A DNA stretch of 64,000 nucleotides from the NCBI RefSeq assembly GCF_025464955.1, contig NZ_JAODNM010000114.1, positions 1 to 64,000 of the forward strand, given 5' to 3'. Shown here in pieces: positions 7,645 through 15,596 of the stretch. The notes beneath the pieces were generated by a model. The model worked only from the letters and a program-made list of their open reading frames with translations. It was not told the origin of the DNA and made no database searches. The DNA comes from Amycolatopsis sp. (lineage in GTDB: Bacteria > Actinomycetota > Actinomycetes > Mycobacteriales > Pseudonocardiaceae). The number at the start of each line of letters is the position of its first letter. The stretch's first letter is position 1. The position numbers and the translations under genes were made by a program.

Positions 7645-8789
7645 CCGATCCCTTCAGCACGCCGGAACGGGTCGCGCTGCGCAAGACCGTCCGCCGGTTC
7701 ACCGAAACCGAGATCCTGCCGTACCTCGACGAGTGGGAGCGCGCCGGAGAACTGCCTCGCGAACTGCATCGCAAGGCTGGTGACCTCGGCCTGCTCGGCG
7801 TCGCGTTCCCGGAGAGCGCGGGTGGCGGCGGAGGTGACTATGTCGACGCGCTGACCATCACCGAGGAAATGCACTACGCGGGCGGTTCCGGCGGGCTCAC
7901 GGCGTCGTTGTTCACCTGCGGGATCGCCGTGCCGCACCTGGTCGGCGCCGGGGATCCGGTGCAGATCGAGCGCTGGGTGCGGCCGACGCTGGCCGGCGAC
8001 AAGATCGGGTCGCTGGCGATCACCGAGCCGGACGGCGGTTCCGACGTCGCCGGGATCCGCACCACGGCCCGCCGTGAAGGTGACGAGTACGTCATCAACG
8101 GCGCCAAGACCTTTATTACTTCGGGCTGCCGCGCCGACTTCGTCACCACGGCCGTGCGGACGGGCGGTCCGGGCGCCCACGGGATCTCGCTGATCGTCGT
8201 CGAACGCGGTACGCCCGGTTTCACGGTGACGCGCAAGCTGGAGAAGATGGGCTGGCTCTGCTCGGACACTGCCGAACTGTCGTATGTGGATGTACGGGTG
8301 CCGGTGGAGAACCTCGTCGGCGCCGAGGACAGCGGGTTCGTGCAGATCGCCACGCAGTTCGTCACTGAACGGCTTTCCATGGCAGTAGAGGGTTACGCGC
8401 ACGCCCAGCGCGCCCTCGACCTGACGCTGGATTGGTGCCGGCTGCGGGAGACGTTCGGGCGTCCGCTGATCTCGCGTCAGCTCGTGCAGCACAAGCTCGT
8501 CGAGATGGCCAGGAAGATCGACGTCGTCAGGACCTACACCAGGCAGATCGCGCTGCGGCACGTCGCCGGTGAAGAGGTGATCGTCGAAGCCTGCTTCGCG
8601 AAGAACACCGCGGTCGAAACGGCAGAGTGGGTGGTCAACGAGGCCGTGCAGCTGCACGGCGGGATCGGCTACCTGCGGGAGTCCGAAGTGGAACGCCACT
8701 ACCGCGATGTCCGGATCCTGGGCATCGGCGGCGGAACCAACGAGATCCTCGCCGGGCTGGCCGCGAAGCGATTGGGATACACGTCATGA
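7641..8789 (+). CDS. Acyl-CoA dehydrogenase (citronellyl/isovaleryl-CoA type)
   Basis: A 382-residue FAD-dependent acyl-CoA dehydrogenase that would introduce the alpha-beta double bond before carboxylation. Seen: the N-terminal helical domain, the family signature LAITEPDGGSDVAG in the middle, the AKTFITSG segment, and the C-terminal QLHGGIGYLRESEVERHYRDVRI with GGGTNEI. The base is probably in the ES.VER or E-containing helix near the C-terminus; not resolved by eye. It starts with GTG overlapping the AtuA stop and ends in ATGA with the carboxylase beta gene. By position it corresponds to AtuD (citronellyl-CoA dehydrogenase) or LiuA (isovaleryl-CoA dehydrogenase); sequence alone does not separate these. 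Confidence 0.9.
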   Translation: MTDPFSTPERVALRKTVRRFTETEILPYLDEWERAGELPRELHRKAGDLGLLGVAFPESAGGGGGDYVDALTITEEMHYAGGSGGLTASLFTCGIAVPHLVGAGDPVQIERWVRPTLAGDKIGSLAITEPDGGSDVAGIRTTARREGDEYVINGAKTFITSGCRADFVTTAVRTGGPGAHGISLIVVERGTPGFTVTRKLEKMGWLCSDTAELSYVDVRVPVENLVGAEDSGFVQIATQFVTERLSMAVEGYAHAQRALDLTLDWCRLRETFGRPLISRQLVQHKLVEMARKIDVVRTYTRQIALRHVAGEEVIVEACFAKNTAVETAEWVVNEAVQLHGGIGYLRESEVERHYRDVRILGIGGGTNEILAGLAAKRLGYTS

Positions 8790-10384
8790 CCACGATCAGG
8801 TCCACAGTGGATGTCGAAGGCACGGATTTCGCCGAAAACCGCGAGTCGATGCTAGAGAAGCTCTCCGCGCTGGAAACCGAGCACGGCAAGGCGATCGCAG
8901 GCGGCGGTGAGAAGTACGTCGAGCGCCATCGCAAACGCGGCAAGCTCATGGCCAGGGAACGCATCGAGCTGCTGATCGACGAGGATTCGCCGTTCCTCGA
9001 ACTTTCGCCGCTTGCCGCCTGGGGTTCGGCCTACCACGTCGGTGCCAGCGTCATCACCGGGATCGGGGTGGTCGAAGGCGTCGAATGCATGATCGCCGCG
9101 AGCGACCCGACGGTGAAGGGTGGCGCGAGCAACCCGTGGACCACCAAGAAGTCCTTCCGGGCCGCGGACATCGCCGCGCAGAACCGGCTGCCGATGATCA
9201 ACCTCGTCGAGTCCGGCGGCGCGGACCTGCCGACGCAGAAGGAGATCTTCATCCCGGGCGGGCGCGTGTTCCGCGACCTTACGAGGTCTTCCGCGGCCAA
9301 GGTGCCGACCGTCGCGCTGGTGTTCGGGAACTCGACGGCCGGCGGCGCGTACCTGCCGGGCATGTCGGACTACGTCGTCATGGTCAAGGAACGCGCGAAG
9401 GTGTTCCTCGGCGGACCGCCGCTGGTGAAGATGGCCACCGGTGAGGAGTCCGACGACGAGTCGCTTGGCGGCGCGGAGATGCACGCGCGGACATCCGGGC
9501 TCGCCGACTACCTGGCCGTCGACGAGCAGGACGCGATCCGCCTCGGCCGGAGCATTGTCCGGCGGCTGAACTGGCGCAAACACGGCTCCGCGCCCGTCGC
9601 CGGCTACGCCGAGCCGGTGTTCGACGAAGAGGACTTACTGGGCATCGTGCCCGGCGACCTCAAGATCCCGTTCGACCCGCGTGAGGTCGTCGCGCGCGTG
9701 GTCGACGGCTCGGACTTCGACGAGTTCAAGCCGCTCTACGGTTCCAGCCTGGCGACCGGATGGGCGTCGATCCACGGCTACCCCGTCGGCATCCTGGCGA
9801 ACGCGCGCGGTGTCCTCTTCGGACAGGAAGCGCAGAAGGCCGCGCAATTCATCCAGCTGGCCAACCAGACCGACACCCCGCTGCTGTTCCTCCACAACAC
9901 CACCGGCTACATGGTCGGCAAGGAGTACGAGCAGAGCGGCATCATCAAGCACGGCGCGATGATGATCAACGCGGTGTCCAACTCGAAGGTGCCGCACATC
10001 TCGGTGCTGATGGGCGCGTCCTACGGCGCCGGGCACTACGGCATGTGCGGGCGGGCGTACGACCCGCGGTTCCTGTTCGCCTGGCCGAGCGCGAAGTCCG
10101 CGGTGATGGGACCGGCCCAGCTGGCCGGTGTGCTGTCCATTGTGGCTCGTCAGGCCGCCGCGAGCCGGGGGCAGGACTACAGCGAAGAGAACGACGCGGC
10201 CATGCGCTCGATGGTCGAGGCGCAGATCGAAGCGGAGTCGATGCCGATGTTCCTGTCCGGGATGCTCTACGACGACGGGATCATCGATCCCCGCGACACC
10301 CGCACCGTGCTCGGGCTCAGCCTGTCCGCCATCCACAACGGACCAGTGAAGGGCGCCGAAGGTTTCGGCGTCTTCCGGATGTAG
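8786..10384 (+). CDS. Acyl-CoA carboxylase, carboxyltransferase (beta) subunit
   Basis: A 532-residue carboxyltransferase that moves CO2 from carboxybiotin to an acyl-CoA. Seen: RHRKRGKLMARERIELL at the start, then GASNPWTTKKSFRAADIA, the oxyanion-type loops GNSTAGGAYLPGMSDY and ASYGAGHYGMCGRAYDP, and GVLFGQEAQKAAQFI; the C-terminal half ends with the DDGIIDPRDTRTVLGLSLSA motif found in methylcrotonyl- and geranyl-CoA carboxylases. It overlaps the preceding dehydrogenase by ATGA and lies 11 bases before the alpha subunit. The pathway context suggests geranyl-CoA or 3-methylcrotonyl-CoA as substrate (AtuC/LiuB type). The one pocket residue known to switch between C5 and C10 substrates would need an alignment to read. 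Confidence 0.9.
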   Translation: MTTIRSTVDVEGTDFAENRESMLEKLSALETEHGKAIAGGGEKYVERHRKRGKLMARERIELLIDEDSPFLELSPLAAWGSAYHVGASVITGIGVVEGVECMIAASDPTVKGGASNPWTTKKSFRAADIAAQNRLPMINLVESGGADLPTQKEIFIPGGRVFRDLTRSSAAKVPTVALVFGNSTAGGAYLPGMSDYVVMVKERAKVFLGGPPLVKMATGEESDDESLGGAEMHARTSGLADYLAVDEQDAIRLGRSIVRRLNWRKHGSAPVAGYAEPVFDEEDLLGIVPGDLKIPFDPREVVARVVDGSDFDEFKPLYGSSLATGWASIHGYPVGILANARGVLFGQEAQKAAQFIQLANQTDTPLLFLHNTTGYMVGKEYEQSGIIKHGAMMINAVSNSKVPHISVLMGASYGAGHYGMCGRAYDPRFLFAWPSAKSAVMGPAQLAGVLSIVARQAAASRGQDYSEENDAAMRSMVEAQIEAESMPMFLSGMLYDDGIIDPRDTRTVLGLSLSAIHNGPVKGAEGFGVFRM

Positions 10385-10395
10385 GGGCGACACCA

Positions 10396-12351
10396 GTGAT
10401 CACCAACTTGCTCGTCGCCAACCGGGGCGAAATCGCGCGCCGGGTGTTCCGCTCGTGCCGTGACGCCGGGATCGGCACGGTCGCGGTGTTCTCCGACGCC
10501 GACATCGATTCGCCGCACGTCTACGAGGCCGACGCCGGCGTGCGGCTGCCCGGCAACGCGCCTTCGGAGACCTACCTGCGCACCGAGCTACTCGTCAAAG
10601 CCGCGGTTACGACCGGAGCGGACGCCGTGCATCCGGGTTACGGCTTCCTGTCCGAGAACGCCGCGTTCGCGCGTGCCGTGCTCGACGCCGGGCTCGTGTG
10701 GGTCGGCCCGCCGCCCGAAGCGATCGACACCATGGGGTCGAAGGTCGAGTCGAAACGGCTGATGTCGGCGGCCGGGGTACCGGTACTGTCCGAACTGGAC
10801 CCGGCCGAGGTCACCGAGGACGATCTCCCGTTGCTGGTCAAGGCTTCCGCGGGTGGGGGCGGTCGCGGCATGCGGATCGTCCGGCACGTCGGTGAACTCG
10901 CCGAAGCCATCGAAGGCGCCCGTGCCGAAGCCGGGTCCGCCTTCGGCGACCCGACCGTGTTCTGCGAGCGGTACCTCGAAACAGGACGGCATATCGAGGT
11001 CCAGGTGATGGCCGACCGGCACGGGACGGTGTGGGCACTCGGGGAGCGGGAATGCTCCATCCAACGCAGGCACCAGAAGGTCATCGAAGAGGCACCGTCA
11101 CCGCTGGTGGATCCGGCGATGCGCGAAGAGCTGTTCGAAGCCGCACGTAAAGCGGCCAAGGCGATCGACTACGTCGGCGCGGGCACGGTCGAGTTCCTTG
11201 CCGGGCCGGACGGCCGGTTCTACTTCCTCGAGATGAACACGCGCCTGCAGGTCGAGCATCCGGTGACGGAGTGCACCACCGGGTTGGATCTGGTCGCGTT
11301 GCAGCTTCGGGTCGCCGACGGCGGACGGCTCCCGCTCGATCCACCGGAGTCGACCGCGCACGCGATCGAGGTCCGGCTCTACGCGGAGGATCCCGCCGCG
11401 GGATGGCAGCCGCAGAGCGGGACGTTGCACCGGTTCGAGGTCCCCGGAGTCGACGCGGAGTTCGAGATTCCGGCGAAGTTCGGGTTGCGCCTGGACTCCG
11501 GGGTGATCAGCGGATCGGTTGTCGGCGTGCACTACGACCCGATGCTGGCGAAGGTCATCGCGTGGGCGCCGGATCGTGCCGAAGCCGCTCGACGTCTCGC
11601 CACCGCGCTGGCGGGCGCGAAGATCCACGGCGTGGTCACCAACCGGGACCTCCTGGTGAACGTGTTGCGGCACGACGCTTTCCTGGCTGGCGAGACGGAC
11701 ACCGCCTTTTTTGACAGGCATGGTCTCGACACCTTGTCGCGGCCGTTGGCGAATGACGAGGCGACACGGCTTTCGGCGCTCGCGGCGGCTCTCTCCGATG
11801 CGGCAGCCAATCGTGAGTCGGCGAAGACGCAGTCGCGCTTGCCGAGTGGCTGGCGCAACGTACCGTCGGCTCCACAACGTAAGCGGTACTCGGCGGGTGG
11901 GGTGGAATACGAAGTCGCCTACCGGCTGGGCAGGTCCGGGTTGGTCGCCGAGGGACACTCCGATGTGGACCTTGTCGAAGCCCGGCCCGGAACCGTGGTA
12001 CTCGACGTCGCAGGTGTCCGGCGGACGTTCGGTGTCGGCCGGTACGAAGGACTGTCGTGTGTGGACTCGGCGTTGGGCTCGGTCGCGTTCGTCGCCGAAC
12101 CTCGCTACGCCGATCCCGACGCCGCGCTCGCGGCGGGCTCACTGGTCGCGCCGATGCCGGGCACGGTCGTGCGGGTCGCGGTGTCCGATGGGGACACCGT
12201 CGCCGCCGGGGACCCGTTGCTGTGGCTGGAAGCGATGAAGATGGAACACAAGATCTCGGCGCCGACAGGCGGAGTGGTCTCCGAGCTGGTGGCCGTGGGC
12301 AAGCAAGTCGACCTGGGCACGATTCTGGCTGTGGTGAAGGAGCAGGAGTGA
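10396..12351 (+). CDS. Acyl-CoA carboxylase, biotin carboxylase/BCCP (alpha) subunit
   Basis: A 651-residue alpha subunit that carboxylates its own biotin with ATP and bicarbonate and hands the carboxyl to the beta subunit encoded just upstream. Domains in order: biotin carboxylase with LLVANRGEIARR at residue 4 onward, HPGYGFLSEN, the ATP-binding VKASAGGGGRGMR and the active-site EMNTRLQVEHPVTE (about 280-293); a linker domain; and a C-terminal biotinyl domain with LEAMKMEH, biotin lysine at about 615. Start is GTG at 10396 with AGGGG eight bases upstream. Its TGA overlaps the GTG of the next dehydrogenase. It corresponds to AtuF or LiuD by position. Confidence 0.92.
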   Translation: MITNLLVANRGEIARRVFRSCRDAGIGTVAVFSDADIDSPHVYEADAGVRLPGNAPSETYLRTELLVKAAVTTGADAVHPGYGFLSENAAFARAVLDAGLVWVGPPPEAIDTMGSKVESKRLMSAAGVPVLSELDPAEVTEDDLPLLVKASAGGGGRGMRIVRHVGELAEAIEGARAEAGSAFGDPTVFCERYLETGRHIEVQVMADRHGTVWALGERECSIQRRHQKVIEEAPSPLVDPAMREELFEAARKAAKAIDYVGAGTVEFLAGPDGRFYFLEMNTRLQVEHPVTECTTGLDLVALQLRVADGGRLPLDPPESTAHAIEVRLYAEDPAAGWQPQSGTLHRFEVPGVDAEFEIPAKFGLRLDSGVISGSVVGVHYDPMLAKVIAWAPDRAEAARRLATALAGAKIHGVVTNRDLLVNVLRHDAFLAGETDTAFFDRHGLDTLSRPLANDEATRLSALAAALSDAAANRESAKTQSRLPSGWRNVPSAPQRKRYSAGGVEYEVAYRLGRSGLVAEGHSDVDLVEARPGTVVLDVAGVRRTFGVGRYEGLSCVDSALGSVAFVAEPRYADPDAALAAGSLVAPMPGTVVRVAVSDGDTVAAGDPLLWLEAMKMEHKISAPTGGVVSELVAVGKQVDLGTILAVVKEQE

Positions 12352-13511
12352 CGACGAACTTCCAGGAGTCGCAGGAGCGGGCCGATCTGCGCACGGCGGT
12401 CGCGGCCCTCGGCGCCAAATACGGCCACGATTACTACCTCAAGCAGGCGCGGTCCGGCGGCAAGACCAACGAGCTGTGGGACGAGGCCGGACGGCTGGGC
12501 TACCTCGGTGTTTCGGTGCCGGAGGAGTTCGGCGGCGGTGGCGGCGGGATCGGCGACCTCGCGGCGGTGTGCGAGGAGCTGGCCGCGGCCGGGACGCCGT
12601 TGCTGCTGATGGTGGTGTCCCCGGCCATCTGTGCCACGGTCATCGCGCGGTTCGGCACCGGCGAACAGAAGCAGCAGTGGCTGCCGGGCTTCGCCGGAGG
12701 CGAGGTGCGGATGTCCTTCGCCATCACCGAACCGGACGCCGGCTCGAACTCCCACCGCATCACCACGACCGCCGCCCACGACGGCGACGGCTGGGTCCTC
12801 AACGGACGCAAGGTGTACATCTCCGGAGTGGATGAAGCCGACGCGGTTCTTGTCGTCAGCCGGATGGCGGACGCGAAGACGGGCAAGCTCAAGCCGGCGC
12901 TGTTCATCGTCCCGACCGGCACCCCGGGCTTCGAGTACCGCCAGATCGACATGGACATGGTGTCGGCCGACAAGCAGTTCGGCCTGTTCCTCGACGACGT
13001 CAAGCTGCCGCGCGAGGCGCTTGTCGGTTCCGAGGACGCTGCGATCGCGCAGCTGTTCGCCGGGCTGAACCCCGAACGCATCATGGGCGCGTCGTTCTCC
13101 TGCGGGATCGCCCGATACGCGCTGGACAAGGGCGTGGCTTACGCGAAAGAGCGCAACGTCTGGGGCACGCCGATCGGGGCGCACCAAGGTCTCGCGCACC
13201 CGCTCGCGCAGATCAAGATCGAATTGGAACTGGCGAAGCTGATGACCCAAAAGGCCGCCGCGCTCTACGACTCCGGGGACGACTTCGGCTCGGGTGAGGC
13301 GGCCAACATGGCCAAGTACGCGGCCGCGGAGGCGGCGATCCGCGCGGTGGACCAGTCCGTGCAGGTCCATGGCGGCAACGGGCTGGCGTCGGAGTACGGC
13401 CTCGGCACATTGCTTTCGGCCGTCCGGCTCGGCCGCATCGCCCCGGTGAGCCGGGAGATGGTGCTGAACTTCGTCGGCCAGCACAGCCTCGGCCTGCCCA
13501 AGTCCTACTGA
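12348..13511 (+). CDS. Second acyl-CoA dehydrogenase family protein
   Basis: A 387-residue FAD acyl-CoA dehydrogenase homologue. Seen: PEEFGGGGGGIGDL in the N-terminal domain, the signature FAITEPDAGSNSHRIT, LNGRKVYISGVDEAD, a KERNVWGTPIGAHQG segment, and the C-terminal VQVHGGNGLASEYGLG with RIAPVSREM. It differs clearly from the first dehydrogenase of the operon and so probably acts on another intermediate, for example a shorter branched acyl-CoA or the second oxidation. GTG start overlaps the alpha-subunit stop (GTGA); the next gene follows after 25 bases with its own ribosome site. Confidence 0.88.
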   Translation: MTTNFQESQERADLRTAVAALGAKYGHDYYLKQARSGGKTNELWDEAGRLGYLGVSVPEEFGGGGGGIGDLAAVCEELAAAGTPLLLMVVSPAICATVIARFGTGEQKQQWLPGFAGGEVRMSFAITEPDAGSNSHRITTTAAHDGDGWVLNGRKVYISGVDEADAVLVVSRMADAKTGKLKPALFIVPTGTPGFEYRQIDMDMVSADKQFGLFLDDVKLPREALVGSEDAAIAQLFAGLNPERIMGASFSCGIARYALDKGVAYAKERNVWGTPIGAHQGLAHPLAQIKIELELAKLMTQKAAALYDSGDDFGSGEAANMAKYAAAEAAIRAVDQSVQVHGGNGLASEYGLGTLLSAVRLGRIAPVSREMVLNFVGQHSLGLPKSY

Positions 13512-13536
13512 AAGCCTCACCGAACCAGGAGCGCAC

Positions 13537-14367
13537 GTGTCGAATCTTGCAGGGAAGACGATCATCATGTCCGGCGGCAGCCGCGGGATCGGCGAGGCGA
13601 TCGCGATCCGAGCCGCCAGGGACGGCGCGAACATCGCGCTGCTCGCGAAGACGACCGAGCCGCACCCGAAGCTTCCGGGCACCCTCTACACCGCCGCGAA
13701 GGCGATCGAGGACGCCGGCGGCCACGCGCTGCCGATCGTGGGCGACGTCCGTGACGACGAGGGTGTCGCGGCGGCCGTCGCGCAGACCGTGGAGCAGTTC
13801 GGCGGGATCGACATCGTGGTGAACAACGCGAGCGCCATCGATCTCACCCCGACCGACTCGGTGAGCATGAAGCGTTACGACCTCATGCAGGACATCAACG
13901 CGCGCGGTTCGTTCCTGCTGTCGAAGACGGCGATCCCGCACCTCCGAAAGTCGTCGAACGGCCACGTGCTGACGCTGTCGCCGCCGATCAGCCTCGACCC
14001 GAAGTGGTTCGCCGCCGGGCACCTCGCGTACAGCATCGCGAAGTACTCGATGAGCCTGGTGACCGTCGGTCTGGCGGCTGAGCTGCGCAAGGACGGAGTC
14101 GCGGCGAACTCGCTGTGGCCGCGGACGACCATCGACACCGCCGCGATCCGCAACGTCGTCGGCGCGGAGCTGGCCGACCGCTCGCGGACGCCGGAGATCA
14201 TGGCCGACGCCGCGTACGTGATTCTCACGAAGTCGAGCCGGGCCGTCTCGGGGAACTTCTTCATCGACGACGAGGTGCTCGCGGCCGAGGGCGTCACCGA
14301 CTTCGCCAAGTACCGGATCGGCGGCACGGAAGAGGACCTCCAGCTGGACTTCTGGGTGGAGCCCTGA
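13537..14367 (+). CDS. Short-chain dehydrogenase/reductase (HSDL2/AtuB-like)
   Basis: A 276-residue NAD(P)-dependent SDR. Seen: SGGSRGIGEAIA cofactor-binding glycine motif near residue 12, DVRDDEG, VNNASAI (the NNAG equivalent), and the active-site region LAYSIAKYSMS with YxxxK. The insert after the glycine motif (KTTEPHPKLPGTLYTAAKAIE) is characteristic of the HSDL2-like branch, which includes citronellol/citronellal dehydrogenases AtuB and AtuG. The GTG start has AGGAG five bases upstream. It could oxidise a terpenoid alcohol or a hydroxyacyl intermediate of the pathway. Its stop overlaps the start region of the TetR gene. Confidence 0.88.
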   Translation: MSNLAGKTIIMSGGSRGIGEAIAIRAARDGANIALLAKTTEPHPKLPGTLYTAAKAIEDAGGHALPIVGDVRDDEGVAAAVAQTVEQFGGIDIVVNNASAIDLTPTDSVSMKRYDLMQDINARGSFLLSKTAIPHLRKSSNGHVLTLSPPISLDPKWFAAGHLAYSIAKYSMSLVTVGLAAELRKDGVAANSLWPRTTIDTAAIRNVVGAELADRSRTPEIMADAAYVILTKSSRAVSGNFFIDDEVLAAEGVTDFAKYRIGGTEEDLQLDFWVEP

Positions 14368-14969
14368 GCGGGGCGATCCGGGAGCCCCAGCAGGAGCGCA
14401 GCCGGACCACGCGGCGGCGTCTGGTCGAGGCCGCGGTCGAGTGCATTGCCGAGCTCGGCTGGTACGGGACGACGGTCGCGGTGATCGCCGAGCGGGCCGG
14501 GGTTTCTCGCGGCGCCGCGCAGCACCATTTCCCGACCAGGGAGGACCTGGTGGCCGCGGCAGTGGAACATGTCGGCGAGGTGCAGATCGTCGAGCTTCGT
14601 CGGCGGGCGGGGGAGCTACCCACGGGTGAGTCGCGCACCGAGCGCGTGGTCGACATGGTGCTCAACCTGTACGCGGGACCGCTGTTCCGCGCGGCGTTGC
14701 ACCTGTGGGTCGCGGCGTCGACCGACGAGGCGCTGCGGCGGACGCTGGTACCGCTGGAGGCGCGGGTCGGACGCGAGGCGCACCGCGTCGCGGTCGAGCT
14801 GCTCGACGTCGACGAGTCGCACCCGGGCGTCCGGGAGATGGTTCAGGCCACGCTGGATCTTGCCCGCGGGCTCGGCCTGGCGAACCTGCTGACCGACGAC
14901 ACGAAACGGCGTCAGCAGATCGCTCGGCAGTGGATCCAGGTCCTCGGACCGGCCGTCGGCGAAAAATGA
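14364..14969 (+). CDS. TetR/AcrR family transcriptional regulator of the Atu-like locus
   Basis: A TetR-family repressor of about 201 residues. Seen: an N-terminal helix-turn-helix, RRRLVEAAVECIAELGWYGTTVAVIAERAGVSRGAAQHHFPTRE in two parts (ends about residue 60), followed by an all-helical ligand-binding domain. No ATG, GTG or TTG is available in frame near the beginning; the only sensible start is CTG at 14364, overlapping the SDR stop as CTGA. Coupling to the operon suggests it controls that operon, likely through the palindrome at 5096-5111 and in response to an acyl-CoA. In Pseudomonas the equivalent is AtuR. The start codon is the main uncertainty. Confidence 0.8.
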   Translation: MSGAIREPQQERSRTTRRRLVEAAVECIAELGWYGTTVAVIAERAGVSRGAAQHHFPTREDLVAAAVEHVGEVQIVELRRRAGELPTGESRTERVVDMVLNLYAGPLFRAALHLWVAASTDEALRRTLVPLEARVGREAHRVAVELLDVDESHPGVREMVQATLDLARGLGLANLLTDDTKRRQQIARQWIQVLGPAVGEK

Positions 14970-15021
14970 CCACTCACCGCTACGGATACTGATGGGTCTA
15001 GACAACATCTGAGAGATCGTT

Positions 15022-15062
15022 AACACTTTTGGAGCAGCGGGCGATAACCCGGTGTAAGTGTT
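15022..15062. other. Stem-loop in the leader of the small-protein gene
   Basis: AACACTT at 15022-15028 can pair with AAGTGTT at 15056-15062, and inside it CGGG pairs with CCCG around an ATAA-type loop. It is 27 bases upstream of the next start codon. It could be a terminator for the TetR operon or a leader structure; there is no T-run. Confidence 0.35.
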
Positions 15063-15089
15063 TTGGGGTTTCTGGCGAGAGGTAGTCCG

Positions 15090-15356
15090 GTGTCCGGTTC
15101 CAGTGTCGAGCTTTCCCATCGAGCCATGGCGATGCTTCGGGCGGTGGCTTCCCACCGCGCGCAGATGTCGTGCAGCTGCGAGCCCGACCTGTTCATCGAC
15201 GGCTTCGCCTGCTGTGACCAGATGACCGCACACCAGCTCGCCACCGCCGGCTACATCCGCCCCGCGGATCTGACCGTGGCCACCGGCCGTGTCCCCGCCG
15301 AGCTCACCGAAGCCGGCTTCGCAGCCCTCGCCATCACGGCCACCACCGCCGCCTGA
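15090..15356 (+). CDS. Small cysteine-containing protein of unknown function
   Basis: An 88-residue protein not matched to a named family. Start is GTG at 15090 with GAGAGG seven bases upstream. Visible features: an amphipathic LSHRAMAMLRAVAS helix, a cysteine cluster SCSCEPDLFIDGFACCDQ with four Cys, and HQLATAGYIRP followed by PAELTEAGFAAL. The two-part 'HQL..AGYI..ELTEAGFAAL' layout looks like the end of a small winged-helix domain, and the Cys cluster could bind a metal; both are inference. I believe similar proteins are common in Pseudonocardiaceae, from memory only. It stands alone between the Atu-like operon and an MFS gene. Confidence 0.65.
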   Translation: MSGSSVELSHRAMAMLRAVASHRAQMSCSCEPDLFIDGFACCDQMTAHQLATAGYIRPADLTVATGRVPAELTEAGFAALAITATTAA

Positions 15357-15514
15357 GTGCACTCGGCGCACACCTGCGTGCGCCCTGCGCGCACTCGCAT
15401 GCGCTTCGCGTCCGCCTAGCGGGCACTTTTCCACTTTTGTGCCCTCGTTGCACGCGCCGATTATTGCGCACGCGCCCTACCCCGCAAAAGCGCAAAAGTG
15501 GGAGCCCAGGCCTC

Positions 15515-15579
15515 CGCAACTCGACGGCGACTTGCGATCGTTGCAAGCCCTAAGTACCGCAACTCGCCGTCGAGTTGCG
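15515..15579. repeat. Paired-palindrome element, copy 1
   Basis: Two 22-bp palindromes of the pattern CGCAACTCG-NCGN-CGAGTTGCG at 15515-15536 (slightly degenerate) and 15558-15579 (near perfect), 43 bases start to start, with a 21-base spacer containing GTTGC and CTAAG. The same arrangement recurs inverted at 36647-36711. The right palindrome ends 17 bases before the MFS start at 15597, so it is within that gene's leader. BIME/REP-like in form. Confidence 0.75.
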
Positions 15580-15596
15580 ATGGCTAGGGTGGGGGC

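Noticed and set aside
10396..10398. Upstream extension of the biotin carboxylase into the beta-subunit gene frame
   Set aside because: The family N-terminus LLVANRGEIARR begins four codons after GTG 10396; the longer frame is a shadow of the beta subunit.
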